NCBI GenBank assembly: GCA_050486105.1
Contig: JBJHCR010000103.1
Location: 1 to 18,093, forward strand
Direction: 5' to 3'
Source: JAEXNA01 sp050486105
Lineage (GTDB): Bacteria; Vulcanimicrobiota; Xenobia; Xenobiales; JADMJV01
Length of the DNA: 18,093 nt
In this document: positions 1-6,400 of the stretch, piece after piece
Layout of the letters: each line of letters opens with the position of its first letter
Numbering within the stretch: position 1 is the first letter of the stretch
Notes under the pieces: model-generated
Told to the model about the DNA's origin: nothing
What the model saw: only the letters and a program-made list of their open reading frames with translations
The model's database searches: none
Translations under genes and position numbers: made by a program

Positions 1-1856
1 TCCATAGAGAAGGTTCCGTTTTGCTGAGGCTGATTGGGTTGCTCGGCGTACCATTGGTTGGCTTTGGCCAATTTGTCTTTGGCCCCCTTTCCTGGCTGGT
101 CTAACGCGAACGTCAGCATGGAATCGATGACTTCGTTCATAGAGCTGTGAGCGGTGTCAGGGTCAGCGAAATACTCAACCCAATTGCTGAACTCGCGATA
201 CTCGGGGTGCGTTGGGAGTAGGCCGTTGGTGATGGGGCCGGCGTTGGCCGCTATGGTGTGCAAGACGCCGCTCAACTCCGCCCTGTTGCTCAGAGGTCTC
301 CATTGGTTGGGGTGGGAGGGATCGTAGAGGCAGATGGTGAGGGGGCTCCCGCTTGGGGTCAGGGTAGCCGGGTCGTAGGAATAGGGGGTGAAGCCGTCCC
401 AGGCGCTCCAGACGGTCTCGAAGCGATCGGTATCCTCCCGGTAGAGGTGCTCCAGGCGAAAGTCCGGATGGAGAGCTATGTCCAGGCTCATGCTCTCATT
501 GTGGGATGGGACGGCAGGAACAGCCCATCCCATATCAGGGCCACCAGCTCCGCCAACTCCGATTTCCAGAGGGAACTTAAACTCGAAACCGATCTCCGTG
601 GGAATCGAGAGGACGTTCGCGTCGGTGAGGTTCATCTCCGGGTTGGGGGAGGAGAGATCGTTCCCGTCGAGGGCGGTGACCCCGGCAACGGCTGCTCCGG
701 CCACGGTGACGTTGGAGAAGTCCATGTCTTCGCCTGAGGCGACCACCCCCCGGAAGAAGGAGCTCTCCTGAGAGGAGCGCCCGCGAATACTGAGTTTCTT
801 GCCAGCTACCACGGCGCAGACGTTGTCCGCTTGCAGATCGCTCACCCCAGCGTTGCGGATGCTGATGTTCCCGGTGGCGAAGATGGCCCCGATCCCTTCC
901 AGGCCGTCATTGATGGTTAGGTCCCCGTCCACCCAGAGCACCGCGCCGCTGTTGGAACTCGGCAGAGCCAGCTTATCGAGTTGGAGATCTCCGCTATGGC
1001 GTACCAAGCCCTTAATTCGTAAGAGGTCAGGGATATCGTTAGGTAGCCCCACAGGGACCCCCAATTCGAGGGGGTCGAAGTCTCGGAGATCGATCCGCGG
1101 AAGATCGATGGGTCCGGCCCCGGCGCTCTGATTGCCATCGATTTGAGCGTTGGGGCCGGCGAAGATCCCCCCTGCACTCCGAGCGTCCCCAGTGATTCGG
1201 ATCGGATGGTCCGCGATCAGATTGAGTCCGAGGGGATCGGTGCTGTTGGAGGCGATGTGCCCGGGGAGCAGTTCGTCCAGATGGGACCTGATGGGGAATC
1301 GAACCTGGTCGAGATTCTCGGCCCCGGCAATGGTCATCTCTCCAGTGGAGACCACCGAGCCCTTAGAACTCAAGGCGTAGGGATAGTTGGGCAGGTGAAG
1401 GATGGCTTCGATCCTGCGAGTCACTCCACGGTGCTTCCCTACACCGACAAAGTGTATCGCATTGCTGGGCACTGAGCGGCCCAGGGCTCCAGGTAGCGCA
1501 GTGTCTCCTTTCAGGTTGTTGGTGGAGATAGGGATATTCAGCTCTGAGGCCTCAATGGGATCAAAGGTGAGCTGCCCCAAGCCGTCCGGAGTATCTGGAA
1601 AGCTTATGGTGAGGGTCATAGGAGCTGCGCGGAAGGCCTCTCCTTGGCTCGAAACCACTCGCTCGATCCCTTGAGCTACGACGGCCTCAGCCAGAGATCT
1701 CGCTTGATTGATGTTGGACAGTTTGGTGCTCACCGACAAGTGAGACAGGCTCATTCCAGCCAGAGTTAGAGCCAGGGTGAGGGCCAAGGCGCCTAGGAGC
1801 AACGCCGTGGCCAAAGACGCTCCTCGACACAGCGATCTAGACCCCCCTCTTGTCAT
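1..1856 (-). CDS. Large prepilin-like (PilX/GspK-like) protein, C-terminus outside the window
   Basis: The minus strand is open from an ATG at 1856-1854 to the left edge, at least 618 codons. The N-terminus is basic (SRSLCRG), then a hydrophobic segment of about 24 residues (about 15-38) beginning G-ASLATALLLGALALALTLA. This resembles a class III prepilin leader cut after Gly12. The residue at mature position 5 is Thr, not the usual Glu, as in GspK-like minor pseudopilins. After the helix come SLAEAVVAQGIERVV, typical of PilX-type N-terminal helices, then a long Gly/Asn/Asp-rich, beta-rich region with repeated short strands (VDGDLTI, ATGNISI, VVAGKKLSI), suggestive of a beta-helix-like extracellular part. 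The start overlaps the stop of the cyclase gene upstream (TGATG), so it is the third gene of a leftward operon behind a GspF/PilC homologue. A role as minor or tip pilin is inferred. No specific orthologue is recognised. Confidence 0.75.
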   Translation of the reverse strand, partial: MTRGGSRSLCRGASLATALLLGALALTLALTLAGMSLSHLSVSTKLSNINQARSLAEAVVAQGIERVVSSQGEAFRAAPMTLTISFPDTPDGLGQLTFDPIEASELNIPISTNNLKGDTALPGALGRSVPSNAIHFVGVGKHRGVTRRIEAILHLPNYPYALSSKGSVVSTGEMTIAGAENLDQVRFPIRSHLDELLPGHIASNSTDPLGLNLIADHPIRITGDARSAGGIFAGPNAQIDGNQSAGAGPIDLPRIDLRDFDPLELGVPVGLPNDIPDLLRIKGLVRHSGDLQLDKLALPSSNSGAVLWVDGDLTINDGLEGIGAIFATGNISIRNAGVSDLQADNVCAVVAGKKLSIRGRSSQESSFFRGVVASGEDMDFSNVTVAGAAVAGVTALDGNDLSSPNPEMNLTDANVLSIPTEIGFEFKFPLEIGVGGAGGPDMGWAVPAVPSHNESMSLDIALHPDFRLEHLYREDTDRFETVWSAWDGFTPYSYDPATLTPSGSPLTICLYDPSHPNQWRPLSNRAELSGVLHTIAANAGPITNGLLPTHPEYREFSNWVEYFADPDTAHSSMNEVIDSMLTFALDQPGKGAKDKLAKANQWYAEQPNQPQQNGTFSM

Positions 1857-3025
1857 CAGCTGATTACCTCGTCAGGCATGTTTGTCGAGCGCCCATCAAT
1901 CCGAAAGATCCTCACCGTGCTGTCTCGACCCTTGACTTTCGTCTGACCCAGTTCCGTGCACAAATAGGTGTCGTCAAGAGCTTGTTGAGTCGATTCGCTG
2001 ATCAGGATCTTGGCGTCGAATTCTCTGGTAAGTTTCTCGATGCGAGCAGCCAAGTTGGTGTTGTCCCCCATGGCGGCGAACTCGAATTTGCCGGTGAAGC
2101 CCACGTCGCCTACCATCACTTCTCCGGTGTTGATGCCCACTCCGATGGTCATAGGGGGTTTGCCGACCGATTCCCATTCCTCATTCAGCAGTTTTAGACG
2201 GGCCTGCATAGAGAGCGCTGCATCGACGGCTTTGCGAGGGGCATCGGGGTCCGGACCCTCGGTGCCGAAAACTGCCATCATGGCGTCTCCCAGGAAGGTC
2301 AAAAGAATACCTTGGTGGGCCTCGATCACTTTGCCGAGCGCTGCGTAGAATTCGTTCATCTGCAGTATAGTCTCTTCCAGGGGGCGACTCTCGGCAAAGG
2401 TGGAATAGTTCCAGATATCGGAAAACAGAATAGTGGCTTCTTTGGGAAGAAGGTCCCTGCGGACCACCTTGTCCTCTAAGGATCGGAACCGGAGCAACTG
2501 CTGTCCAAGCTGAAGAAGGTCTCCGTGCTTGATGAGAGTCGGTTCGGTGACTCGGTCCCCGTTGATTAGAATGGGACTGTTTCGGGTTTCGGGGTGGAGC
2601 ACGAAGCCCTGCCTGCTCCACAGCACCGAGGCTTGTTCTCGCGACACCGTTCGGTCCTCAAGCTCAACCACATTCGGCCGACGCCCCCCCCTACCGATGG
2701 TGACGCTGGACTTGCCCAGGGGCCACAATTTGCCTCGGTGAGGTTCGGTGTACCCCTCTAAGACCGCCAAGTCTTCAGAGGAGCTCTTAACCAACAGTCG
2801 CTGCTCACCAAGCCGGATCTCATCCCCTCCCTTGAGTTTTGAAAAGCTCATCTCGGCTCCGTTGACAAAGGCCGGTCGATCGGGCGCCAGATTGGTGAAG
2901 AACAGCGAACCTTCTCTCATCAAAAGGGTAGCTTGTCGAGTCGGCAAGCCGGGTTCTTCGAGGCTGATGTGGTGGTCCTTTTCTTCGGGGCGGCCAATGG
3001 TGGTCTCCAAGGCCGACAAGCACAC
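1856..3025 (-). CDS. Double-FHA class III adenylate/guanylate cyclase
   Basis: Numbered from the GTG at 3025, the 389 residues contain a first FHA domain (about 1-82, TTIGR and FVNGAEM), a second FHA domain (about 86-182, VTIGR, TVSREQA and LINGDRV) and a class III nucleotidyl cyclase domain (about 193-380). Both metal-binding aspartates are present (FSDI, D203; FLGDAMMAVFG, D247), as are the NLAAR transition-state residues. The Lys that normally precedes the second metal site (K-x-x-G-D) is Thr243, and the usual DYT before the GD-x-x-N motif reads EFA, so purine specificity is uncertain. FHA domains bind phosphothreonine peptides, so the enzyme is probably controlled by Ser/Thr phosphorylation. 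It sits between a GspF-like and a prepilin-like gene. The first FHA domain lacks its first strand when translation starts at 3025; see the in-frame amber codon upstream. Confidence 0.85.
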   Translation of the reverse strand: MCLSALETTIGRPEEKDHHISLEEPGLPTRQATLLMREGSLFFTNLAPDRPAFVNGAEMSFSKLKGGDEIRLGEQRLLVKSSSEDLAVLEGYTEPHRGKLWPLGKSSVTIGRGGRRPNVVELEDRTVSREQASVLWSRQGFVLHPETRNSPILINGDRVTEPTLIKHGDLLQLGQQLLRFRSLEDKVVRRDLLPKEATILFSDIWNYSTFAESRPLEETILQMNEFYAALGKVIEAHQGILLTFLGDAMMAVFGTEGPDPDAPRKAVDAALSMQARLKLLNEEWESVGKPPMTIGVGINTGEVMVGDVGFTGKFEFAAMGDNTNLAARIEKLTREFDAKILISESTQQALDDTYLCTELGQTKVKGRDSTVRIFRIDGRSTNMPDEVIS

Positions 3026-3133
3026 CGTGCTGGGCTTCCCTGTGGGCGGGTGAACCTAGATTACAAACAGGGTTCCGTTGGAGTCCGGGGTGTGCTCGTT
3101 GAGTTCGAAGGTTAAAGTTCCATCATCATCCAC
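3026..3133 (-). other. In-frame 5' extension of the cyclase gene, interrupted by TAG at 3058-3056
   Basis: Directly upstream of the GTG at 3025 the same frame is open except for one TAG (3058-3056). It reaches a GTG at 3133-3131 that has a GAGGT Shine-Dalgarno seven bases upstream. The 25 codons before the TAG end in TLFVI, and the ten codons after it are VHPPTGKPST. Aligned with the second FHA domain of the same protein (LAVL...RGKLWPL...VTIGR), the pieces LFVI, TGKPSTVCL and TTIGR fall at the matching places. The TAG therefore lies just after the expected first beta strand of FHA domain 1. A CAG to TAG change, a sequencing error, stop-codon readthrough, or reinitiation at 3025 would all explain it. 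TAG is an ordinary stop for other genes in the window, so a recoded genetic code is unlikely. Confidence 0.65.
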
Positions 3134-3140
3134 TGTGGTT

Positions 3141-3145
3141 ACCTC
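3141..3145 (-). promoter_or_regulatory. Shine-Dalgarno for the original cyclase start
   Basis: GAGGT on the minus strand lies seven bases before the GTG at 3133-3131 and overlaps the TGA stop of the GspF-like gene (3146-3144). The GTG at 3025 has no comparable site. This supports 3133 as the ancestral start and suggests translational coupling to the gene upstream. Confidence 0.6.
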
Positions 3146-4229
3146 ACAAGCTTTGAATTAGGGTCATCATGGGAAGCATGGTGGCTACCACCATAAGACC
3201 AACGATGACTCCCATGACCAGCATGATCAAGGGCTCCAAAAGAGCAGTCGATCGTTCGATGGCCAGGTCCAGTTCAGATTCGTACAGGGCGGCTGTCCTT
3301 TCGAGCAACTCTGGAACACGGCCGCTCTCCTCTCCCGCCGTCAGCATGTCGGTGAGAGTTCGAGGGAAGAAGTTGGTGGCCTTCAGGCTTTCGGTCAGAG
3401 AGCTTCCCTGTTTCAGCGATTCCACGGCACTCTTGGCAAGGCCTTGCAGAACCGGGTTTCCCGAGGCGGCGGCGGCCAGGGGGAGGCCTAAGAGCGGACT
3501 CTCTCCCATTTTGAGTTGAATTTCGAGGGCTCTGGCAAAGCGCACCGTCGCCAGATTTCGGGCCAAAGGCCCTAGGACGGGGAGTCCGAGAACCGCTTGA
3601 GCCACCCGTAGTCGAAGCTGGGGATTCTCTCGATGGCGCAGCCAAACCCCGTATCCCAGGACACCGATGCCGGCCAGAGCGCTCCACAACCAAGGAGAGC
3701 CTAAAGCTTTCGAAGTGCCGATCACCACCTGAGTGAGCAAGGGCGGGGAGGTCGAGGCGGACTCCAGCATGGCGAAGAGGCCACCGAACATGTAAGGTGG
3801 CAAGATCAAGAGCAACAAAGTCGAGAAAATCATAAGCAGCGCAGGATAGGTGAGGGCCGCTTTCACCTTAAGTAGGGTGGCTCGGCGGGTTTCTTCATAG
3901 TCGGCAAGGTTGGCCAGAACCAGGTGGAGAGTACCGGTGCGTTCTCCCACCGAGAGCATTCGAACCTGAATCTCAGAAAAGGCTTGACCCTGTTTGGAAA
4001 AGGCGCAAGAAAGAGAGTTTCCCTGGCTGACCTGATGCGCAAGTCGGTGGGCAACTTGGGAGATAATGCGGCATTCGCTGTGCTGACCCAATAAGGTCAA
4101 GGCCCGGTCCAATCGAATTCCAGCTACGACCAATAAGGCCAGGGAGCGCAGAAAAACGCTCAACGCTTCGACCGAAGGTCGACGGTCTGCAGGTCGGGGT
4201 ACAGTCAAGCCCCCGGAGGTCCCACCCAT
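3144..4229 (-). CDS. Type II secretion/type IV pilus inner-membrane platform protein (GspF/PilC family)
   Basis: The protein has 361 residues from the ATG at 4229-4227, chosen because AAGGAG lies five bases upstream; a GTG at 4271 would add 14 residues. It carries the two repeated GspF domains. The first has LLVVAGIRLDRALTLL and GERTGTLHLVLANLADYEE; the second has LEIQLKMGESPLL and GEESGRVPELLE. Hydrophobic segments occur after the first domain (LTYPALLMIFSTLLLLILPPY), in the middle (WLWSALAGIGVLGYGVWL) and at the C-terminus (LIMLVMGVIVGLMVVATML), the family's three-helix layout. It is slightly shorter than typical PilC/GspF (about 400 residues) at the N-terminus. GspF/PilC forms the inner-membrane platform on which the assembly ATPase acts. 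It is the first gene of the visible leftward operon, and no ATPase gene is visible here. Confidence 0.9.
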   Translation of the reverse strand: MGGTSGGLTVPRPADRRPSVEALSVFLRSLALLVVAGIRLDRALTLLGQHSECRIISQVAHRLAHQVSQGNSLSCAFSKQGQAFSEIQVRMLSVGERTGTLHLVLANLADYEETRRATLLKVKAALTYPALLMIFSTLLLLILPPYMFGGLFAMLESASTSPPLLTQVVIGTSKALGSPWLWSALAGIGVLGYGVWLRHRENPQLRLRVAQAVLGLPVLGPLARNLATVRFARALEIQLKMGESPLLGLPLAAAASGNPVLQGLAKSAVESLKQGSSLTESLKATNFFPRTLTDMLTAGEESGRVPELLERTAALYESELDLAIERSTALLEPLIMLVMGVIVGLMVVATMLPMMTLIQSL

Positions 4230-4234
4230 TGAGG

Positions 4235-4240
4235 CTCCTT
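4235..4240 (-). promoter_or_regulatory. Shine-Dalgarno deciding the GspF-like start
   Basis: AAGGAG on the minus strand lies five bases before the ATG at 4229-4227. This favours that ATG over the upstream GTG at 4271, which would overlap the divergent plus-strand gene. Confidence 0.65.
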
Positions 4241-4286
4241 CGATGAGCCGATCTCTCTTCCTTTGCCCCACCGAGTGTCATGGGAG

Positions 4287-4733
4287 ATGGCCTGGCTTAG
4301 AGGGGTGGGAGATTGCCTGGTCAGACGCGAAGATGGCGTCATGGAATTGAGAGACTTCGAGACCCGAGAGTGGTTTTCGTTTCAGGAGATGGAGCATGTT
4401 CTTCAACTCCCCGGTTCGGAGCTCGCAGAGTTGCTGGCCAAGGTAGGGCGGACTTCCGAGGGGCATCTCCAGGGAGAAGATTGCCGTATGTTAGTCAGCA
4501 AGCTTCGTCGAGGACGGCTATTTGCCGATCTGATCGCCCGCCGAGCGGTCAACGCCGTTCCCGACATCCAGCGAGGTCCGGAATCGCCCGGTGACCAGCC
4601 TTTTCTGTTGGTGGATGTCACCAATCAGGTGGAATTTGAGGTCCGGTTCCCGGGAGACCTTAGGAACTACCTCGATTCGGTGGCTCAACTGCCAATCCAG
4701 CCTTGTTCTGGGCTCGATTTTCGGGTAGGATAG
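4287..4733 (+). CDS. Hypothetical protein, about 148 residues
   Basis: I do not recognise the family. The translation begins MAWLRGVGDCLVRREDG and is soluble and acidic, with an amphipathic middle (MEHVLQLPGSELAELLAKVG, then EDCRMLVSKLRRGRLFADLIARR) that could be a small helical or winged-helix-like segment. The C-terminus LLVDVTNQVEFEVRFPG looks like beta strands. Starts are ambiguous: ATG 4287, GTG 4275 and TTG 4263 are in frame, and none has a well-spaced Shine-Dalgarno. The gene is divergent from the GspF-like gene with under 60 bases between starts, so any promoters overlap. It leads a plus-strand set with the small membrane protein 31 bases downstream. A 151-codon opposite-strand ORF (4518-4973) crosses it but lacks plausible protein character. 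Confidence 0.6.
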   Translation: MAWLRGVGDCLVRREDGVMELRDFETREWFSFQEMEHVLQLPGSELAELLAKVGRTSEGHLQGEDCRMLVSKLRRGRLFADLIARRAVNAVPDIQRGPESPGDQPFLLVDVTNQVEFEVRFPGDLRNYLDSVAQLPIQPCSGLDFRVG

Positions 4734-4764
4734 ACAAGTAATCTCTCTTGAAAGTAGGCTTATC

Positions 4765-4986
4765 GTGAAATCTTCTGTCCCTGGAACCTTCCTCAAAGCC
4801 TTGAAAGTCCTGGCTATGATTTTGCTTGGACTATTAGGACTGAAGCTTTTTCTCTGGTTTGCCGGAGCTGTGACTCTCGGCTTGACTCTTTTCACGGTGG
4901 CCACTTGGGGAGTCGGAACTCTGCTGCTGGTGGGCTTCTTGGTCTTCCTGGCCAAAAGAGTCTTCCCAGCCAAGCGAAAGCGCTAA
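4765..4986 (+). CDS. Small two-helix membrane protein
   Basis: The protein has 73 residues from a GTG, with AGTAGG about six bases upstream. Two hydrophobic segments are clear: about residues 12-34 (LKVLAMILLGLLGLKLFLWF) and 38-64 (LGLTLFTVATWGVGTLLLVG). Both termini are basic, the C-terminus ending AKRVFPAKRKR, which predicts both ends in the cytoplasm. There are no recognisable catalytic motifs. It lies 31 bases after the hypothetical gene and 47 bases before the methyltransferase, in the same direction. The function is unknown. Confidence 0.6.
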   Translation: MKSSVPGTFLKALKVLAMILLGLLGLKLFLWFAGAVTLGLTLFTVATWGVGTLLLVGFLVFLAKRVFPAKRKR

Positions 4987-5033
4987 AGCGTTAGTCCGAA
5001 GGTTTCGACCCTCGTTTCGGGAGCCGATCTGTC

Positions 5034-5693
5034 TTGAGGCAGGGAGCTTCTCAGGACCTCATCCACCCTTGGGTTTCAGGCTGGCCTTGGGCTGCAGCCT
5101 TGACTTTGACCGAACTCTTCTCCCTGGGTTGGCAACCCTGGTGGTGGAAGCTGCATTGGTCCCTGTGGAAGAACTTCCGTGGATTGGACATCGGCCGCGT
5201 TGTGGCCGAGCACGGGGGGGACAATCCCGGGGAGTTTTCCTATGGGGAAACTCCGGTATTGTCTGCGTCTAAGCTTCTTGCTTTTGCACCCTTGATGCCG
5301 GGGTCAAGAGTTCTGGACCTGGGGTGCGGTCGAGGTTTGGTGGTCCTGACCGCGGCCTTGATGGGCTTCCGGGCCGTCGGTCTAGAACGGGTCTCCGAGT
5401 ACTTGGTTGGAGCCCGAGAGGTGGCCGAGGAACTCGGGCTCCAGGCCGATTTTCTCGAGGCCAATATGCTGGAATCCGACTGGCCTCCTGCTGAATTGGT
5501 GTTCATCAACTCTACCGCTTTCCCGGCGGAGTTTCGTCAGGGACTCCTCCAACGCTTGGAAGGACTTGCTTCTGGAACCGTAGTGACAACCTATGATTGG
5601 CCTCTTCCAAAGCAGAATTTCGAAGAGCTCAAGGCCTTTAGGCTCCCGGTGACCTGGGGAACAGTTCGCTGTGGGATCTTTCGAAGGTCATGA
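5034..5693 (+). CDS. DOT1-like class I SAM-dependent methyltransferase with hydrophobic N-terminus
   Basis: The 219 residues show the class I SAM-binding loop DLGCGRG at 95-101, followed by MGFRAVGLER whose acidic residue would bind the ribose. FSYGETP at 68-74 and the downstream FINSTAF at 157-163 with RLEGLASGTVVTT match the layout of the DOT1-like methyltransferase superfamily, which has a conserved N-x-x-x-F. Bacterial DOT1-like proteins are mostly uncharacterised and should not be assumed to modify histone-like substrates. The N-terminus (about 15-48) is Trp-rich and hydrophobic (WPWAAALTLTELFSLGW, WWWKLHW) and may be a membrane-associated helix. TTG 5034 is the only workable start after the in-frame stop at 4992; a weak GGGAG lies 10 bases upstream. 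Confidence 0.75.
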   Translation: MRQGASQDLIHPWVSGWPWAAALTLTELFSLGWQPWWWKLHWSLWKNFRGLDIGRVVAEHGGDNPGEFSYGETPVLSASKLLAFAPLMPGSRVLDLGCGRGLVVLTAALMGFRAVGLERVSEYLVGAREVAEELGLQADFLEANMLESDWPPAELVFINSTAFPAEFRQGLLQRLEGLASGTVVTTYDWPLPKQNFEELKAFRLPVTWGTVRCGIFRRS

Positions 5694-5795
5694 TTCACGC
5701 TAACTAGGACTTCAAAATCCTTGACCAGATTGCACCAAATGTCGACGAGGTCACCGGTACCCGAAAGCAGAATATGTCATGCATCGGGTCAACAC

Positions 5796-5802
5796 GGGAG
5801 GG
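5796..5802 (+). promoter_or_regulatory. Shine-Dalgarno deciding the DUF1801 start
   Basis: GGGAGGG ends five bases before the ATG at 5808. It shows that the open frame extending back to 5721 is not the true N-terminus. Confidence 0.7.
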
Positions 5803-5807
5803 TCGCT

Positions 5808-6221
5808 ATGAAGTCGTCGAAAGGTCCAAAAGCCGCCACGCCGGAGGAGTATATTGCCGCCGTCGGCGATGCTCGTCGTGGCGATATCCAGAGAATCTAT
5901 GACCTTGTTCGCGAAGAGGCTCCAGAGTTGGAGCCCACTATGGAGTTCGACTGTTTGGGCTTCGGTAAGTATCACTATAAGTACTCCACCGGTCGTGAGG
6001 GCGATTGGTACAAGATTGGCTTGGCCAACAATAAGAGTTACATTTCGCTGTACTGCTGTGGCACTAAAGATGGTGCCTACGTCGCCGAGGGCTACAAAGA
6101 CCGCCTTCCCAAAGCGAGTATCGGTAGGAGCTGTGTTCGCTTCAAGCGGCTTTCCGATATCGACGAATCAACTCTGCGCGAACTTGTTCGAGAGACGGCT
6201 GCTGCCGGTTTCGGTATGTAA
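5808..6221 (+). CDS. DUF1801 (YdhG-like) domain protein
   Basis: The protein has 137 residues. The N-terminal TPEEYIAAVGDARRGDIQRI followed by LVREEAPELEPTMEF, the middle Y-rich sheet (KYHYKYSTGREGDWYKIGL, SYISLYCCG) and the C-terminal FKRLSDIDESTLRELVRE match the small DUF1801 fold found in YdhG-like proteins. Members have a ligand-binding-like cavity, and some are linked to iron handling, but the biochemical role is not established. Start at ATG 5808 is chosen on the strong ribosome-binding site. It is separated from the methyltransferase by 114 bases, so it may have its own promoter, though none is convincing. Its Arg codons lean to CGT and CGC more than in neighbouring genes, a weak hint of transfer. 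Confidence 0.8.
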   Translation: MKSSKGPKAATPEEYIAAVGDARRGDIQRIYDLVREEAPELEPTMEFDCLGFGKYHYKYSTGREGDWYKIGLANNKSYISLYCCGTKDGAYVAEGYKDRLPKASIGRSCVRFKRLSDIDESTLRELVRETAAAGFGM

Positions 6222-6365
6222 AGCGTCCGCACAAAGGTCCTGCAGGTGACGGAACTCAGCTCCTTACTGCTTGGAACCGGTCCCTCTTTATGATCTCATG
6301 GCCCTTTTTCTGTACCTGTTATTGGACAACACCTTCGAGCAGCTCAAGAGCATTCCCTCAAATGT

Positions 6366-6394
6366 GGTTCAAAAAAGCTTCATGTTGGTATATT
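6366..6394 (+). promoter_or_regulatory. Possible promoter placing transcription start at the kinase ATG
   Basis: TGG-TATATT at 6386-6394 resembles an extended -10 element. The region about 17 bases upstream (GGTTCA) is only a poor -35. The predicted start of transcription would fall at about 6400, on the ATG of the kinase, which lacks a good Shine-Dalgarno. A leaderless mRNA is possible. This is a visual match only. Confidence 0.3.
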
Positions 6395-6400
6395 TAGAAG

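Noticed and set aside
258..737. Plus-strand frames of 159 and 97 codons near the left edge
   Set aside because: They are antisense to the continuous prepilin-like frame that starts at 1856 and runs off the window.
4518..4973. 151-codon minus-strand frame opposite the hypothetical and membrane protein genes
   Set aside because: The translation is a Ser/Lys/Arg-rich mirror of a hydrophobic gene. The plus-strand frames have better protein character.
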